9,294 nucleotides of DNA from CAYMLL01 sp964390645 (GTDB lineage: Bacteria; Planctomycetota; UBA8108). Of this stretch, positions 1 to 6,015 are shown one piece after another. How positions within the stretch are numbered: position 1 is the stretch's first letter; every line of letters begins with the position of its first letter. The stretch spans positions 1 through 9,294 of the forward strand of contig CAYMLL010000299.1 in assembly GCA_964390645.1 (NCBI GenBank). The letters run 5' to 3'. The notes under the pieces were generated by a model that was not told where the DNA came from, did no database searches, and saw only the letters and a list, made by a program, of their open reading frames with translations. A program made the translations under genes and the position numbers.

Positions 1-32
1 GCCCCGCGGGAGACGAGAGCACCCCGCGGGGC
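1..32. repeat. 10-bp inverted repeat at left edge
   Basis: gccccgcggg (1-10) is the perfect reverse complement of cccgcggggc (23-32), with a 12-nt loop. It lies inside the apparent partial coding sequence on minus, so it may be only GC-rich coding DNA. Confidence 0.3.
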
Positions 33-122
33 CGCTTCGTTCATCCCGGTGAACTCGTGCAGGTAGTGCGTGAACCCGTCGAACAGGACAGTCCCCGCGG
101 AGATGTAGGCGACTCCTGACAC
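1..122 (-). CDS. Partial unidentified CDS running off the left edge (5' part)
   Basis: A minus-strand frame stays open from position 176 to the window edge without a stop. From about position 122 leftward its codons are strongly coding-like: about 33 of 37 third positions are G or C, and the peptide is plausible (it includes VAYISAGTVLFDGF and THYLHEFTGMNEAAP). I cannot assign a family. Two starts are possible. GTG at 122 marks where the coding bias begins, but it has only a GAGAGG directly against it as ribosome site. ATG at 176 overlaps the stop of the small upstream ORF as TGATG, but the 18 codons between 176 and 122 have poor GC3. I chose 122 on composition. At most 58 codons are visible, so function is left open. 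Confidence 0.35.
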   Translation of the reverse strand, partial: MSGVAYISAGTVLFDGFTHYLHEFTGMNEAAPRGALVSRG

Positions 123-129
123 CCTCTCT

Positions 130-146
130 GGCGACCGGCAACGACC
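130..146. repeat. 17-bp direct repeat, copy 1
   Basis: The word ggcgaccggcaacgacc occurs here and again, identical and in the same orientation, at 2894-2910. This copy lies in the weakly coding stretch between the small membrane ORF and the partial left-edge gene. Function unknown. Confidence 0.5.
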
Positions 147-175
147 TCCTGCCCGCTGACGACACGAGCGTGCCA

Positions 176-289
176 TCAGCGACGTGCGCACGGGTAGAAC
201 CCGACGACGAAGGCCGCCGGCGCGACACCCGCAGCGAGCGCGGCCACGAGCCCCACCACCCGGCCCACGAAAAACGACGACCGGCTCAT
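176..289 (-). CDS. Possible small hydrophobic (single-TM) peptide, 37 aa
   Basis: A 37-codon minus-strand ORF begins at ATG 289 and ends at TGA 178-176. The middle is hydrophobic (FFVGRVVGLVAALAAGVAP, then AAFVVGFYP) with basic residues at both ends, as in a single membrane span or an uncleaved signal anchor. About 33 of 38 codons end in G or C, so it looks translated rather than random. A GGAAGG lies 12 nt upstream of the ATG, a rather long spacing. Its stop overlaps an ATG at 176 as TGATG, which would couple it to the partial gene running off the left edge. Alternatively it is the N-terminus of that same gene, separated by a frameshift in the composition-poor stretch 123-175. No family is recognised. 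Confidence 0.3.
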   Translation of the reverse strand: MSRSSFFVGRVVGLVAALAAGVAPAAFVVGFYPCARR

Positions 290-376
290 GGCTGAACCGT
301 ACCTTCCCGTCCGGAGGCCCACAAGACGACGGTGATGGGGGTGACCCGGCCCCCGGGAAGCCACGCGATGGGGCGG

Positions 377-405
377 ATGACAAAGCGGGGTCGATTCCTT
401 AAGAT
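377..405 (+). promoter_or_regulatory. Candidate sigma70-type promoter for the E2-peptidase unit
   Basis: ATGACA (377-382, five of six matches to TTGACA) is separated by exactly 17 nt from TAAGAT (400-405, four of six matches to TATAAT). Transcription would begin near 412, leaving a leader of about 31 nt with a GGAGG at 428-432, ten nt before the ATG at 443. The stretch is locally AT-richer than its surroundings. No operator-like symmetry is obvious. Confidence 0.45.
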
Positions 406-442
406 CTCGTGATCGCGAGCCGGGCCCGGAGGAAGACACAGC

Positions 443-1747
443 ATGGCGGTCGAGATCAGGATGCCCCAGATGGGGGAGAGTATCACCGAGGGCACCGTCG
501 TGCGCTGGTTTGTCCAGCCCGGTGACCGTATCGAGCGCGACGCCCCTCTTCTCGAGATATCTACCGACAAGGTCGACACCGAGGTGCCGTGCCCGGAGGC
601 GGGTTGGGTGGCCGCGGTTCTCGTCGAAGAAGGGGACACCGTCCCCGTCGACACACCCGTCTGCGTGCTGGCGGCGTCGGCGGAGGAGGCCGCGAAGCAG
701 AGAGCAGGAGCCGGGACCGGTGCCCGGACGAGGATGGAGCCCTCCCCCACGACGGGCGCGACAAAGACAGCGGCAGCGGCAGCGGCAGCGGCAGCGGCAG
801 CGGCAGCCGGCTCCGGAACGGGCTCCGATGTCACCGCCGCGAACCGGTCCGCCGGTCGCCTCTCTCCCGCAGTACGCCGCCTCGTCCGCGAGCACGATAT
901 CGACGTCTCCCTGGTCCACGGCAGCGGCGACGGAGGCCGCGTCACCCGCGACGATATCCTCGCCTTCATCGAACGCCGCGGCGACACCACGAAGCGTTCG
1001 GGCCCGCCGCCAACGGCCCCGGACGCAGCCCCCTCGGAGCTCTTCGATCGTATCGAGCCGATGTCGAACATGCGGCGCAAAATCGCCGAGCACATGGTCG
1101 CCAGTCGCCGCACCTCGGCACACGTTTCGACCGTCCACGAGACCGACTTCACCGAAGTGCGTACGCTGCGTGACCGGCTACGCCCTGTCTGGCAACGACG
1201 CGGCGTCAAGCTGACGTATCTCCCCTTCCTCGCGCAAGCCGTCGCGCGTGGGCTCGTCGAGAACCCGACGATCAACGCAACCATCGTCGACGAGGAGATC
1301 CACTACCGGGGCGACGTCAACCTCGGCTTCGCCGTGGCGATCCCGGACGGACTCATCGTCCCCGTCCTGCACAAGGTCGACCGGCTGAGCCTCGAGCAGC
1401 TGGCGAGCGGCGTCAACGATCTCGCCGAGCGGGCGCGGGCCAGGACCTTGAAGCCGGACGATGTCCAGGGGGGTACGTTCACGATCACCAATCCCGGCGT
1501 CTTCGGCACCTTGATCGCAACGCCGATCATCAACCAACCACAGGCGGCGATCCTCTGTCTCGGCGCGGTGAAGAAGCGCGTCGTCGTCCTCGATGAGAAG
1601 AACGACAGCATCGCGGTTCGCAGCATGGCGTACCTGAGCCTGACCTTCGACCACCGCCTGATCGACGGTGCGACCGCCGACCGTTTCCTGCGAGGTGTAT
1701 GTGAGACCATCGAAACAGCGGACTTCCGGGTCGACGTAGAGCCGTGA
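443..1747 (+). CDS. Dihydrolipoamide acyltransferase, E2 of a 2-oxoacid dehydrogenase complex
   Basis: This is the E2 core of a 2-oxoacid dehydrogenase complex. It transfers an acyl group from its swinging lipoyl arm to coenzyme A in the cytoplasm, and its lipoamide is reoxidised by E3. The 434 residues show the standard order. A lipoyl domain (about 1-78) has Lys43 in STDKVDTE as the lipoylation site. A low-complexity linker contains 13 alanines (110-122). A peripheral E1/E3-binding domain (about 140-180) has SPAVRRLV and DGGRVTRDDIL. The CoA-acyltransferase domain runs from about 205 to the end and carries the catalytic DHRLIDG, with His404 and Asp408. One lipoyl domain and normal length indicate an intact gene. 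The start has GGAGG ten nt upstream. The gene overlaps the next by GTGA. No E1 or E3 gene is in view, so pyruvate, 2-oxoglutarate and branched-chain substrates cannot be told apart; the TPIINQPQAAILCLGAV region is seen in sucB-type and bkd-type proteins alike. Confidence 0.95.
   Translation: MAVEIRMPQMGESITEGTVVRWFVQPGDRIERDAPLLEISTDKVDTEVPCPEAGWVAAVLVEEGDTVPVDTPVCVLAASAEEAAKQRAGAGTGARTRMEPSPTTGATKTAAAAAAAAAAAAAGSGTGSDVTAANRSAGRLSPAVRRLVREHDIDVSLVHGSGDGGRVTRDDILAFIERRGDTTKRSGPPPTAPDAAPSELFDRIEPMSNMRRKIAEHMVASRRTSAHVSTVHETDFTEVRTLRDRLRPVWQRRGVKLTYLPFLAQAVARGLVENPTINATIVDEEIHYRGDVNLGFAVAIPDGLIVPVLHKVDRLSLEQLASGVNDLAERARARTLKPDDVQGGTFTITNPGVFGTLIATPIINQPQAAILCLGAVKKRVVVLDEKNDSIAVRSMAYLSLTFDHRLIDGATADRFLRGVCETIETADFRVDVEP
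770..805 (+). repeat. (GCGGCA)6 hexanucleotide microsatellite in the E2 linker
   Basis: Six perfect GCG-GCA units plus a trailing GCC encode 13 alanines between the lipoyl and subunit-binding domains. Ala/Pro-rich flexible linkers are normal for E2 proteins. A perfect two-codon alternation is unusual and would allow length change by slippage in steps of two residues without breaking the frame. Confidence 0.9.
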
Positions 1748-2892
1748 GCGAGGAACAACATCTGCGCAGAGCGGGCAAGGAGAACATCCTCTTCGTCTCG
1801 GACAGCGAGAGCGATGCAGACCTCTTCTACGCCACGCGTTTCCTGGTAGGCGATCCGATGATCTACCTCGAGCTCGAGGGCCGGAAGATCCTCCTCGTCA
1901 GCGACCTGGAGCTGGGTCGAGCGAGGAAGGAGGCGCAGGTCGACGAGGTCCTCCCCACCTCGCCTATCGAGGACGCTCTGCGCGCTGCGGGACGCGGAGC
2001 TCCGCTGACGCACATCGTCGCGGAGTTCCTGGCGACACGCGGAGTCGAGAAGGTTGTCGTGTCGTCGAGCCTCTCCTTGCTTCAAGCGACGAAGCTACGC
2101 CAGCTGGGCATCGAGGTGGAGTGCCGTGACGACCCCTTCTTCCCGGAGCGGCTCGTGAAATCGGACGCGGAGATCGACGCGATCCACGCGACCCAGCAGG
2201 CCGCCGAGGAGGCCATGGGGTTCGTCATCGACGAGATTCGCAATAGCCGCATCGACGGAGGCTACCTGCATCGAGTCGACGAGCCCCTGACGGCGACCTG
2301 GCTCCAGCGGGAGGCGCACAAGCTGCTCCTCGAGCGAGACTGCCAGGCCGTCAACACGATCATCGCCGGCGGCGACCTCGGCTGCGACCCGCACCAGCGA
2401 GGTTTCGGCCCGCTGCCGGCAAACAAGACCATCATCATCGACATCTTCCCACGTTCACTGACGACACGCTACTGGGGCGACATCACCCGTACCGTCGTAC
2501 GCGGCAAGGCGACACCCGAGGCCAGGAAGCTCCACGAGGACGTGCACGCCGCACAGGAGGAAGCGATAGGCCGGCTTCGCGACGGTGTCGACGGCGTCGA
2601 GATCCACCAGGGAGTCATCAGCTGCTTCGAGGCGCGGGGCAACGTCACCGAGAAGCGCGACGGAGCCATGGTCGGATACTTCCACGGCACCGGCCACGGC
2701 GTCGGCCTCGAGATCCACGAGCAGCCGAGAATGGGCAAGATGACGTCGATGATCCACACCGGACACACCGTGACCGTGGAGCCCGGCCTTTACTATCCGG
2801 GCGTCGGTGCGGTGCGCCTCGAGGACACCGTCGTCGTCACCGAGACCGGTCACCGGAACCTGACGACGTTCCCGAAGGACCTCGAGGTCTGA
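1744..2892 (+). CDS. M24 family metallopeptidase (Xaa-Pro aminopeptidase-like)
   Basis: A pita-bread-fold dinuclear metalloaminopeptidase, expected to remove N-terminal residues next to proline from cytoplasmic peptides. The 382 residues divide into a creatinase/prolidase-type N-terminal domain (about 1-150) and the catalytic domain (about 150-382). The five metal ligands are visible: Asp233 in IIIDIFPRS, Asp246 in WGDITRT, His318 in HGTGHGVGLEIHE, Glu346 in TVEPGLYY and Glu360 in RLEDTVV. The DIFPRS version of the first motif is typical of an M24 subgroup distinct from E. coli PepP. The GTG start overlaps the E2 stop in a GTGA tetranucleotide, with no strong ribosome site of its own, so translation is probably coupled to E2 and transcription comes from the promoter at 377-405. 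Exact substrate (Xaa-Pro peptide, dipeptide or other) cannot be set from sequence. No signal peptide is seen. Confidence 0.92.
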   Translation: MSEEQHLRRAGKENILFVSDSESDADLFYATRFLVGDPMIYLELEGRKILLVSDLELGRARKEAQVDEVLPTSPIEDALRAAGRGAPLTHIVAEFLATRGVEKVVVSSSLSLLQATKLRQLGIEVECRDDPFFPERLVKSDAEIDAIHATQQAAEEAMGFVIDEIRNSRIDGGYLHRVDEPLTATWLQREAHKLLLERDCQAVNTIIAGGDLGCDPHQRGFGPLPANKTIIIDIFPRSLTTRYWGDITRTVVRGKATPEARKLHEDVHAAQEEAIGRLRDGVDGVEIHQGVISCFEARGNVTEKRDGAMVGYFHGTGHGVGLEIHEQPRMGKMTSMIHTGHTVTVEPGLYYPGVGAVRLEDTVVVTETGHRNLTTFPKDLEV

Positions 2893-2893
2893 A

Positions 2894-2910
2894 GGCGACC
2901 GGCAACGACC
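2894..2910. repeat. 17-bp direct repeat, copy 2
   Basis: Identical to 130-146 (ggcgaccggcaacgacc). This copy starts immediately after the stop codon of the M24 peptidase gene, in the convergent gap. Confidence 0.5.
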
Positions 2911-2957
2911 GCCGGGGGACGATTCGACCACGGACAGGTTGCTGACGGATCGAGGTC

Positions 2958-3029
2958 TCGTCCACCGTCGCAGACGCTTGCTGGGCCCACGACGCCAGGA
3001 AGTCGGGCAGCGAGAGCCGCGGTGGACGA
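2958..3029. terminator. Inverted repeat between convergent genes, possible bidirectional terminator
   Basis: tcgtccaccg (2958-2967) and cggtggacga (3020-3029) are perfect 10-bp reverse complements enclosing 52 nt. A smaller imperfect pairing (cttgctgg with ccaggaag) sits inside. It occupies the 152-bp gap between the stops of the M24 gene and the SirB1-like gene, where a terminator is expected. There is no T-tract on either strand, so this would not be a classical intrinsic terminator. Confidence 0.3.
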
Positions 3030-3044
3030 CCGAGCAGGCCTCGA

Positions 3045-3998
3045 TCAGCCATCGAGCAGCTTGAGCATCGCCGAGACACGACTCAGCCGCCGCTGGTCCT
3101 GCTTGCCGTGATAGACCTTCAGCAGGTTGCCGAGCATGCGGGACAGGACCGCTCGATCCGGGATCGACCTCAGGTGCATGTCGCGGAAACGGACGCCGTT
3201 CTCCCGCAGAAAGCGCTCACAGTCCCGGCTCGACAGCAGCTCGCCTCGGTGAAACGGATCGAGGAAGCGCTCCACCCGCCGCAGGCCGACGCTCGTGTCG
3301 AACTTGAGCAGGAAGTGAAGCGGCAGGCCGACGGGCTCGAGCGGAATCGACAGCCTTCGAGCGACGAGAAGATGGACGACCGACAGGGTCACCGGGATAC
3401 CGAGCCGTCTCTCGACGACCCGGTGCAGGTAGCTGTTGTCGACGTCGTAGTAGTCCTCGACGTTGCCGCGAAACCCCAGCTCTCCCTGCAGCAGGTCGAC
3501 CAGCCTCCCGACCGCGGCGTCGACCGTTCGAACCGTGGCAAGGCGTCGCCTCAGAACCTCGGCGAACTCGTCGAGGACATCGGAGACCGCTCTCGTCTCG
3601 ATGTCCGGATACTCGCTGCGAGCGATGAGCAGCGCGCCCTGCTCGAGATCGACATCGTCCGCGCCGACAAAATCGACCCACTCGCGAAAGACCTCGCGTC
3701 GACGCCACTCGACGAGAAACCTGTCGGCCTGCCCTCGAACCCGGGAGTCCGCCGCCTCGGCCGCCGCACGGGAGACGACCGGAACCACCGACACGCCGAT
3801 CTGCTCGAGGTGCTCCCACGCCGAGGAGCGAATCTTCACGTCGTCGTCACCGAGCAGATGCACCAGCGCCTCGATACGCGTGCGCTTCGGCGACACGGCC
3901 TCGACCGGCGAGATCTCCGAGGTGCGGGTCGGTTCCGGTGGACGCATCATCTCTTCAGGCTCCGACTCCATTACGTGGATCAGCTCCGAAGGTCGCAA
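3045..3998 (-). CDS. SirB1-like transglutaminase-fold protein with HEAT-like N-terminus
   Basis: This protein belongs to the SirB1/transglutaminase-like family (Transglut_core2), whose biochemical role is not established. I place the start at TTG 3998, because a perfect GGAGG (4006-4010 on minus) lies seven nt before it; this gives 317 residues. A GTG at 4088 would add 30 residues of poor quality, and an ATG at 3971 would shorten the protein by nine. Near residues 38-100 a helical stretch (ALVHLLGDDDVKIRSSAWEHLEQIG) resembles a HEAT repeat. The transglutaminase-like core follows at about 105-260, with YYDVDNSYLHRVVERRLGIP, GLPLHFLLKFD and FLDPFHRGELL. His228 and Asp247 match the conserved His/Asp of the fold. 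I see no catalytic-type cysteine in the core. The C-terminus (RMLGNLLKVYHGKQDQRRLS) resembles the short TPR tail of this family. It stands alone on minus, divergent from the B3/B4 gene, with about 194 bp between starts. Confidence 0.85.
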   Translation of the reverse strand: MRPSELIHVMESEPEEMMRPPEPTRTSEISPVEAVSPKRTRIEALVHLLGDDDVKIRSSAWEHLEQIGVSVVPVVSRAAAEAADSRVRGQADRFLVEWRRREVFREWVDFVGADDVDLEQGALLIARSEYPDIETRAVSDVLDEFAEVLRRRLATVRTVDAAVGRLVDLLQGELGFRGNVEDYYDVDNSYLHRVVERRLGIPVTLSVVHLLVARRLSIPLEPVGLPLHFLLKFDTSVGLRRVERFLDPFHRGELLSSRDCERFLRENGVRFRDMHLRSIPDRAVLSRMLGNLLKVYHGKQDQRRLSRVSAMLKLLDG

Positions 3999-4192
3999 GA
4001 TGTTTCCTCCGGCAGCGACTCGCCCGACGTCCACCGTCGCCCCGGCTCTCGCCTCTTCCAGACCCTCGACACGGCCTCCCGAAGCCACATCCGGACGGCA
4101 TTCCCGTCGAAAAGAGAGCCGACCGTCGAAAAAAAAGAAGACCGCCGGAGCCCGCCCGTAGAATAGACACCAGAAGGAAGAGGATAGAACGT

Positions 4193-4858
4193 ATGGAACT
4201 CAAGCAAGTCCAGTTGTCCGACTCTCTCGAGGACATCGCACGGGTCGGCGTCATCGTGTTCCGCCACGTCTCGAACGGCCCGATGTCCACGTCCTTGCGA
4301 CAGCAAATCGACGACTTCGCCACGGAGCTGCGCCGCTCGATGGTCGATCGCCGTCCGTCGGAGCTCGACACGGTCGCACGGACGCGCAAGCTCTATCGTC
4401 TCGTCGGGGTCGACCCGACGAAGGACCGCCCGAGCTCGGAGAAGCTCCTGCGTCGCGTGATCCAGAGGCGGCCGCTGCCGAAGGTCAACAAGCTCGTCGA
4501 CGCGATGAACCTCGTCAGCCTTCGAGAGCAGTGCCCGATCGGGGTCTACGACTCGGACAAGGTCGTGCCTCCGGCGCTCATTCGCATCGGGACGCCCGAC
4601 GAGGAGTTCATCGGCCTCTCCGGCAAGTCCGTGAACCTCGAAGGGCGGCTCGCCATCGGCGACGGTGAGGGGCTCTTCGGCAACCCGAGCCTCGACTCGG
4701 CCCGCACGATAGTCACCCGGGAGACCGTCCGGGCCTTCGCGATCGCGTGGGCGCCCGCCGAGGCGCCGCGCAGCTACCTGGAGACCGTCCTCGCCGAGAT
4801 ACAGCACCACGCCGAGGAGTTCTGCGACGCCCGGACCTCCGAGTTCGGCATCCTCTGA
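4193..4858 (+). CDS. B3/B4 tRNA-binding-domain protein (PheT B3/B4-like)
   Basis: A stand-alone protein of the B3/B4 domain family, the domain that forms the editing module of the phenylalanyl-tRNA synthetase beta chain. Free-standing members are widespread and are presumed to bind or proofread charged tRNA or an amino-acid adduct. From ATG 4193 it has 221 residues. A helical region (about 30-90, with SELDTVARTRKLYRLVGVDP) precedes the B3/B4 core (about 90-190). Core motifs are LPKVNKLVDAMNLVSL, CPIGVYDSDKV, IRIGTPDEEFIGLSGKSVN, GEGLFGNPSLDSARTIVT and VRAFAIAWAP. The frame stays open upstream to 3938, but that part is antisense to the SirB1-like gene. ATG 4193 is chosen because an AGAGGA-type site precedes it and the strong codon bias starts there. 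A short A-tract (4131-4138) and a lone TAGAAT (4159-4164) lie in the divergent spacer. The next gene begins 12 nt downstream, suggesting an operon. Confidence 0.87.
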   Translation: MELKQVQLSDSLEDIARVGVIVFRHVSNGPMSTSLRQQIDDFATELRRSMVDRRPSELDTVARTRKLYRLVGVDPTKDRPSSEKLLRRVIQRRPLPKVNKLVDAMNLVSLREQCPIGVYDSDKVVPPALIRIGTPDEEFIGLSGKSVNLEGRLAIGDGEGLFGNPSLDSARTIVTRETVRAFAIAWAPAEAPRSYLETVLAEIQHHAEEFCDARTSEFGIL

Positions 4859-4870
4859 TCTTCGAGCCGC

Positions 4871-5383
4871 ATGCGCCATCCCGGAGAAGGTGACCCGACC
4901 TCCGACTTCCAGCTGCTGACCCCCTTCGAGGTCGAGGTGTCGCTCCACGCGTCCCTCCTGCGCGGCTACGTCCTCCTCGAGTTCATCCGGGGAACCTGGG
5001 ATCCGAACGCGCGCGAGCGCATCGCGGAGCTCACCGGAATCAAGCCCCGGCTCGACGAGCGGTCCGTGCGACCGCTTCTCGTCAGCTGCGAGCGCACGGA
5101 GACCGCGCGAGCCTACCTCGAGGCCCACTCGAGCCCCCTCACCGTGCTCATCGACCGGACTCGGTCGGTATCGAAGACCTGGGGCGTCTACCAGCGATTC
5201 TCGTTCGGCGCCCTGCACGTCGCACGGACTGCGAGCTTTCTGGTCGACCGCTGCGGCTTCGTCCGCTTCGCGCACGTCGGGCGATCGCCAGTCGACGTGG
5301 CCTCCGTCGACACCCTGATCACGACGCTCGAGCGAATCGACCGCGAATCGAGCCCCTCGGCGACTCAGCGCGACTCGTCGTAG
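4871..5383 (+). CDS. Thioredoxin-fold/AhpC-TSA-like protein lacking both active-site cysteines
   Basis: The 170 residues match the redoxin (AhpC/TSA) layout: GDPTSDFQL near the start, a beta strand RGYVLLEFIRGTW, and TASFLVDRCGFVRFAHVG near the end in place of the usual FLVDRDGVVR. In relatives with the RGxWCPyCR motif, two cysteines act in peroxide or disulphide chemistry. Here the motif reads RGTWDPNAR, so both are gone (Asp44 and Ala47). The only cysteines are Cys73 and Cys118, neither at a catalytic position. The protein therefore probably does not act as a peroxiredoxin or disulphide reductase; a binding or structural role is more likely. It follows the B3/B4 gene by 12 nt without a strong ribosome site, which suggests coupled expression. 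Its 3' end overlaps the convergent nucleotidyltransferase gene by 19 bp. The open frame and coding bias argue against simple decay. Confidence 0.8.
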   Translation: MRHPGEGDPTSDFQLLTPFEVEVSLHASLLRGYVLLEFIRGTWDPNARERIAELTGIKPRLDERSVRPLLVSCERTETARAYLEAHSSPLTVLIDRTRSVSKTWGVYQRFSFGALHVARTASFLVDRCGFVRFAHVGRSPVDVASVDTLITTLERIDRESSPSATQRDSS

Positions 5384-6015
5384 CGCGCCAGCAGCCGGCG
5401 ATAGTCCTCGGGTGTGTCCATGTCGTCGACGACCCCCGCATCGCTGACGTCGACACTCGCCACGCTCGACCGGCGAACGACGTCTCGTGAGGTACCTCCG
5501 GACCGAGACGCCTCGATGAAGCTCTCTGCCAGGGCGAGCCGACAGAGGATGGGGTGACCGTGACGTCCCTCCCAGCGTGGCTTGAGCACGTCGACGGCTC
5601 CCTGTCCCGATCCCCCCACAGCCACCCCCACCCGCGCGTAGTCACACGACGAAGGCAGTGGAAAGTCGACCGGGTGCACGAAGAAGCCGTCGACGTCGAG
5701 TCCGCGCAGTCGCTCGAGGCCCCGGGCGAGCGAGTCGATCTGCTCCGCGTCGGGCTTCGAGTTGACCACCCAGTCCTGTCCACCGCTTCCATCGTCGTGC
5801 GCGTCCCTCCAGCCCTCCCCGTCGGGAGCAACGACGATGATGCTGCGCTCGACCGTTGAACACGCCGCGGCGAGCACCAGCGAGAGCGCCGTCGATCCGC
5901 GAAAGTCGAGAAGCGCCTTGGGCTCGCCCATGCGGGACGAGCGGCCGGCAGCGAGCACGATCTGCACCAGCCTCGGCCCGCTCCCCCCGGGTGACGACAT
6001 CGCCGGCACGGACAT
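5365..6015 (-). CDS. MobA/MocA-like NTP transferase domain protein
   Basis: A 216-residue nucleotidyltransferase of the MobA-like (NTP_transf_3) family. The best-known members attach CMP or GMP to molybdopterin cofactor; others make nucleotide-activated sugars or related precursors. Motifs seen are LAAGRSSRMGEPKALL at residues 21-36 (nucleotide and phosphate binding), HPVDFPL with Asp117 (metal binding), GRHGHPILC around 150-158 and DDMDTPEDYRRLL at 197-209 (second acidic site, as in MocA-type DIDTPEDY). The start at ATG 6015 shares one base with the stop of the helicase gene (TGATG) and has AGGAAGG six nt upstream, so it is translated as the second gene of that unit. The frame is open upstream to 6096, but only inside the helicase. 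No molybdopterin or xanthine-dehydrogenase genes are in view, so a MocA assignment is plausible but unproved. Confidence 0.87.
   Translation of the reverse strand: MSVPAMSSPGGSGPRLVQIVLAAGRSSRMGEPKALLDFRGSTALSLVLAAACSTVERSIIVVAPDGEGWRDAHDDGSGGQDWVVNSKPDAEQIDSLARGLERLRGLDVDGFFVHPVDFPLPSSCDYARVGVAVGGSGQGAVDVLKPRWEGRHGHPILCRLALAESFIEASRSGGTSRDVVRRSSVASVDVSDAGVVDDMDTPEDYRRLLARYDESR

Noticed and set aside
286..1284. Long minus-strand open frames opposite the E2 gene, one with an alanine run
   Set aside because: The alanine run is only the reverse reading of the hexamer repeat; E2 domains on plus explain the region.
4131..4164. Promoter for the B3/B4 gene around TAGAAT 4159-4164
   Set aside because: The -10-like hexamer is good, but no -35-like hexamer lies at 16-18 nt, so it is mentioned only in passing.
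3108..4166. 352-codon plus-strand open frame opposite the SirB1-like gene
   Set aside because: Shadow frame; the minus-strand product matches the SirB1 core motifs.
3980..5275. 431-codon minus-strand open frame opposite the B3/B4 and redoxin-like genes
   Set aside because: The plus-strand proteins have clear family motifs; the minus translation is low-complexity and lacks any.
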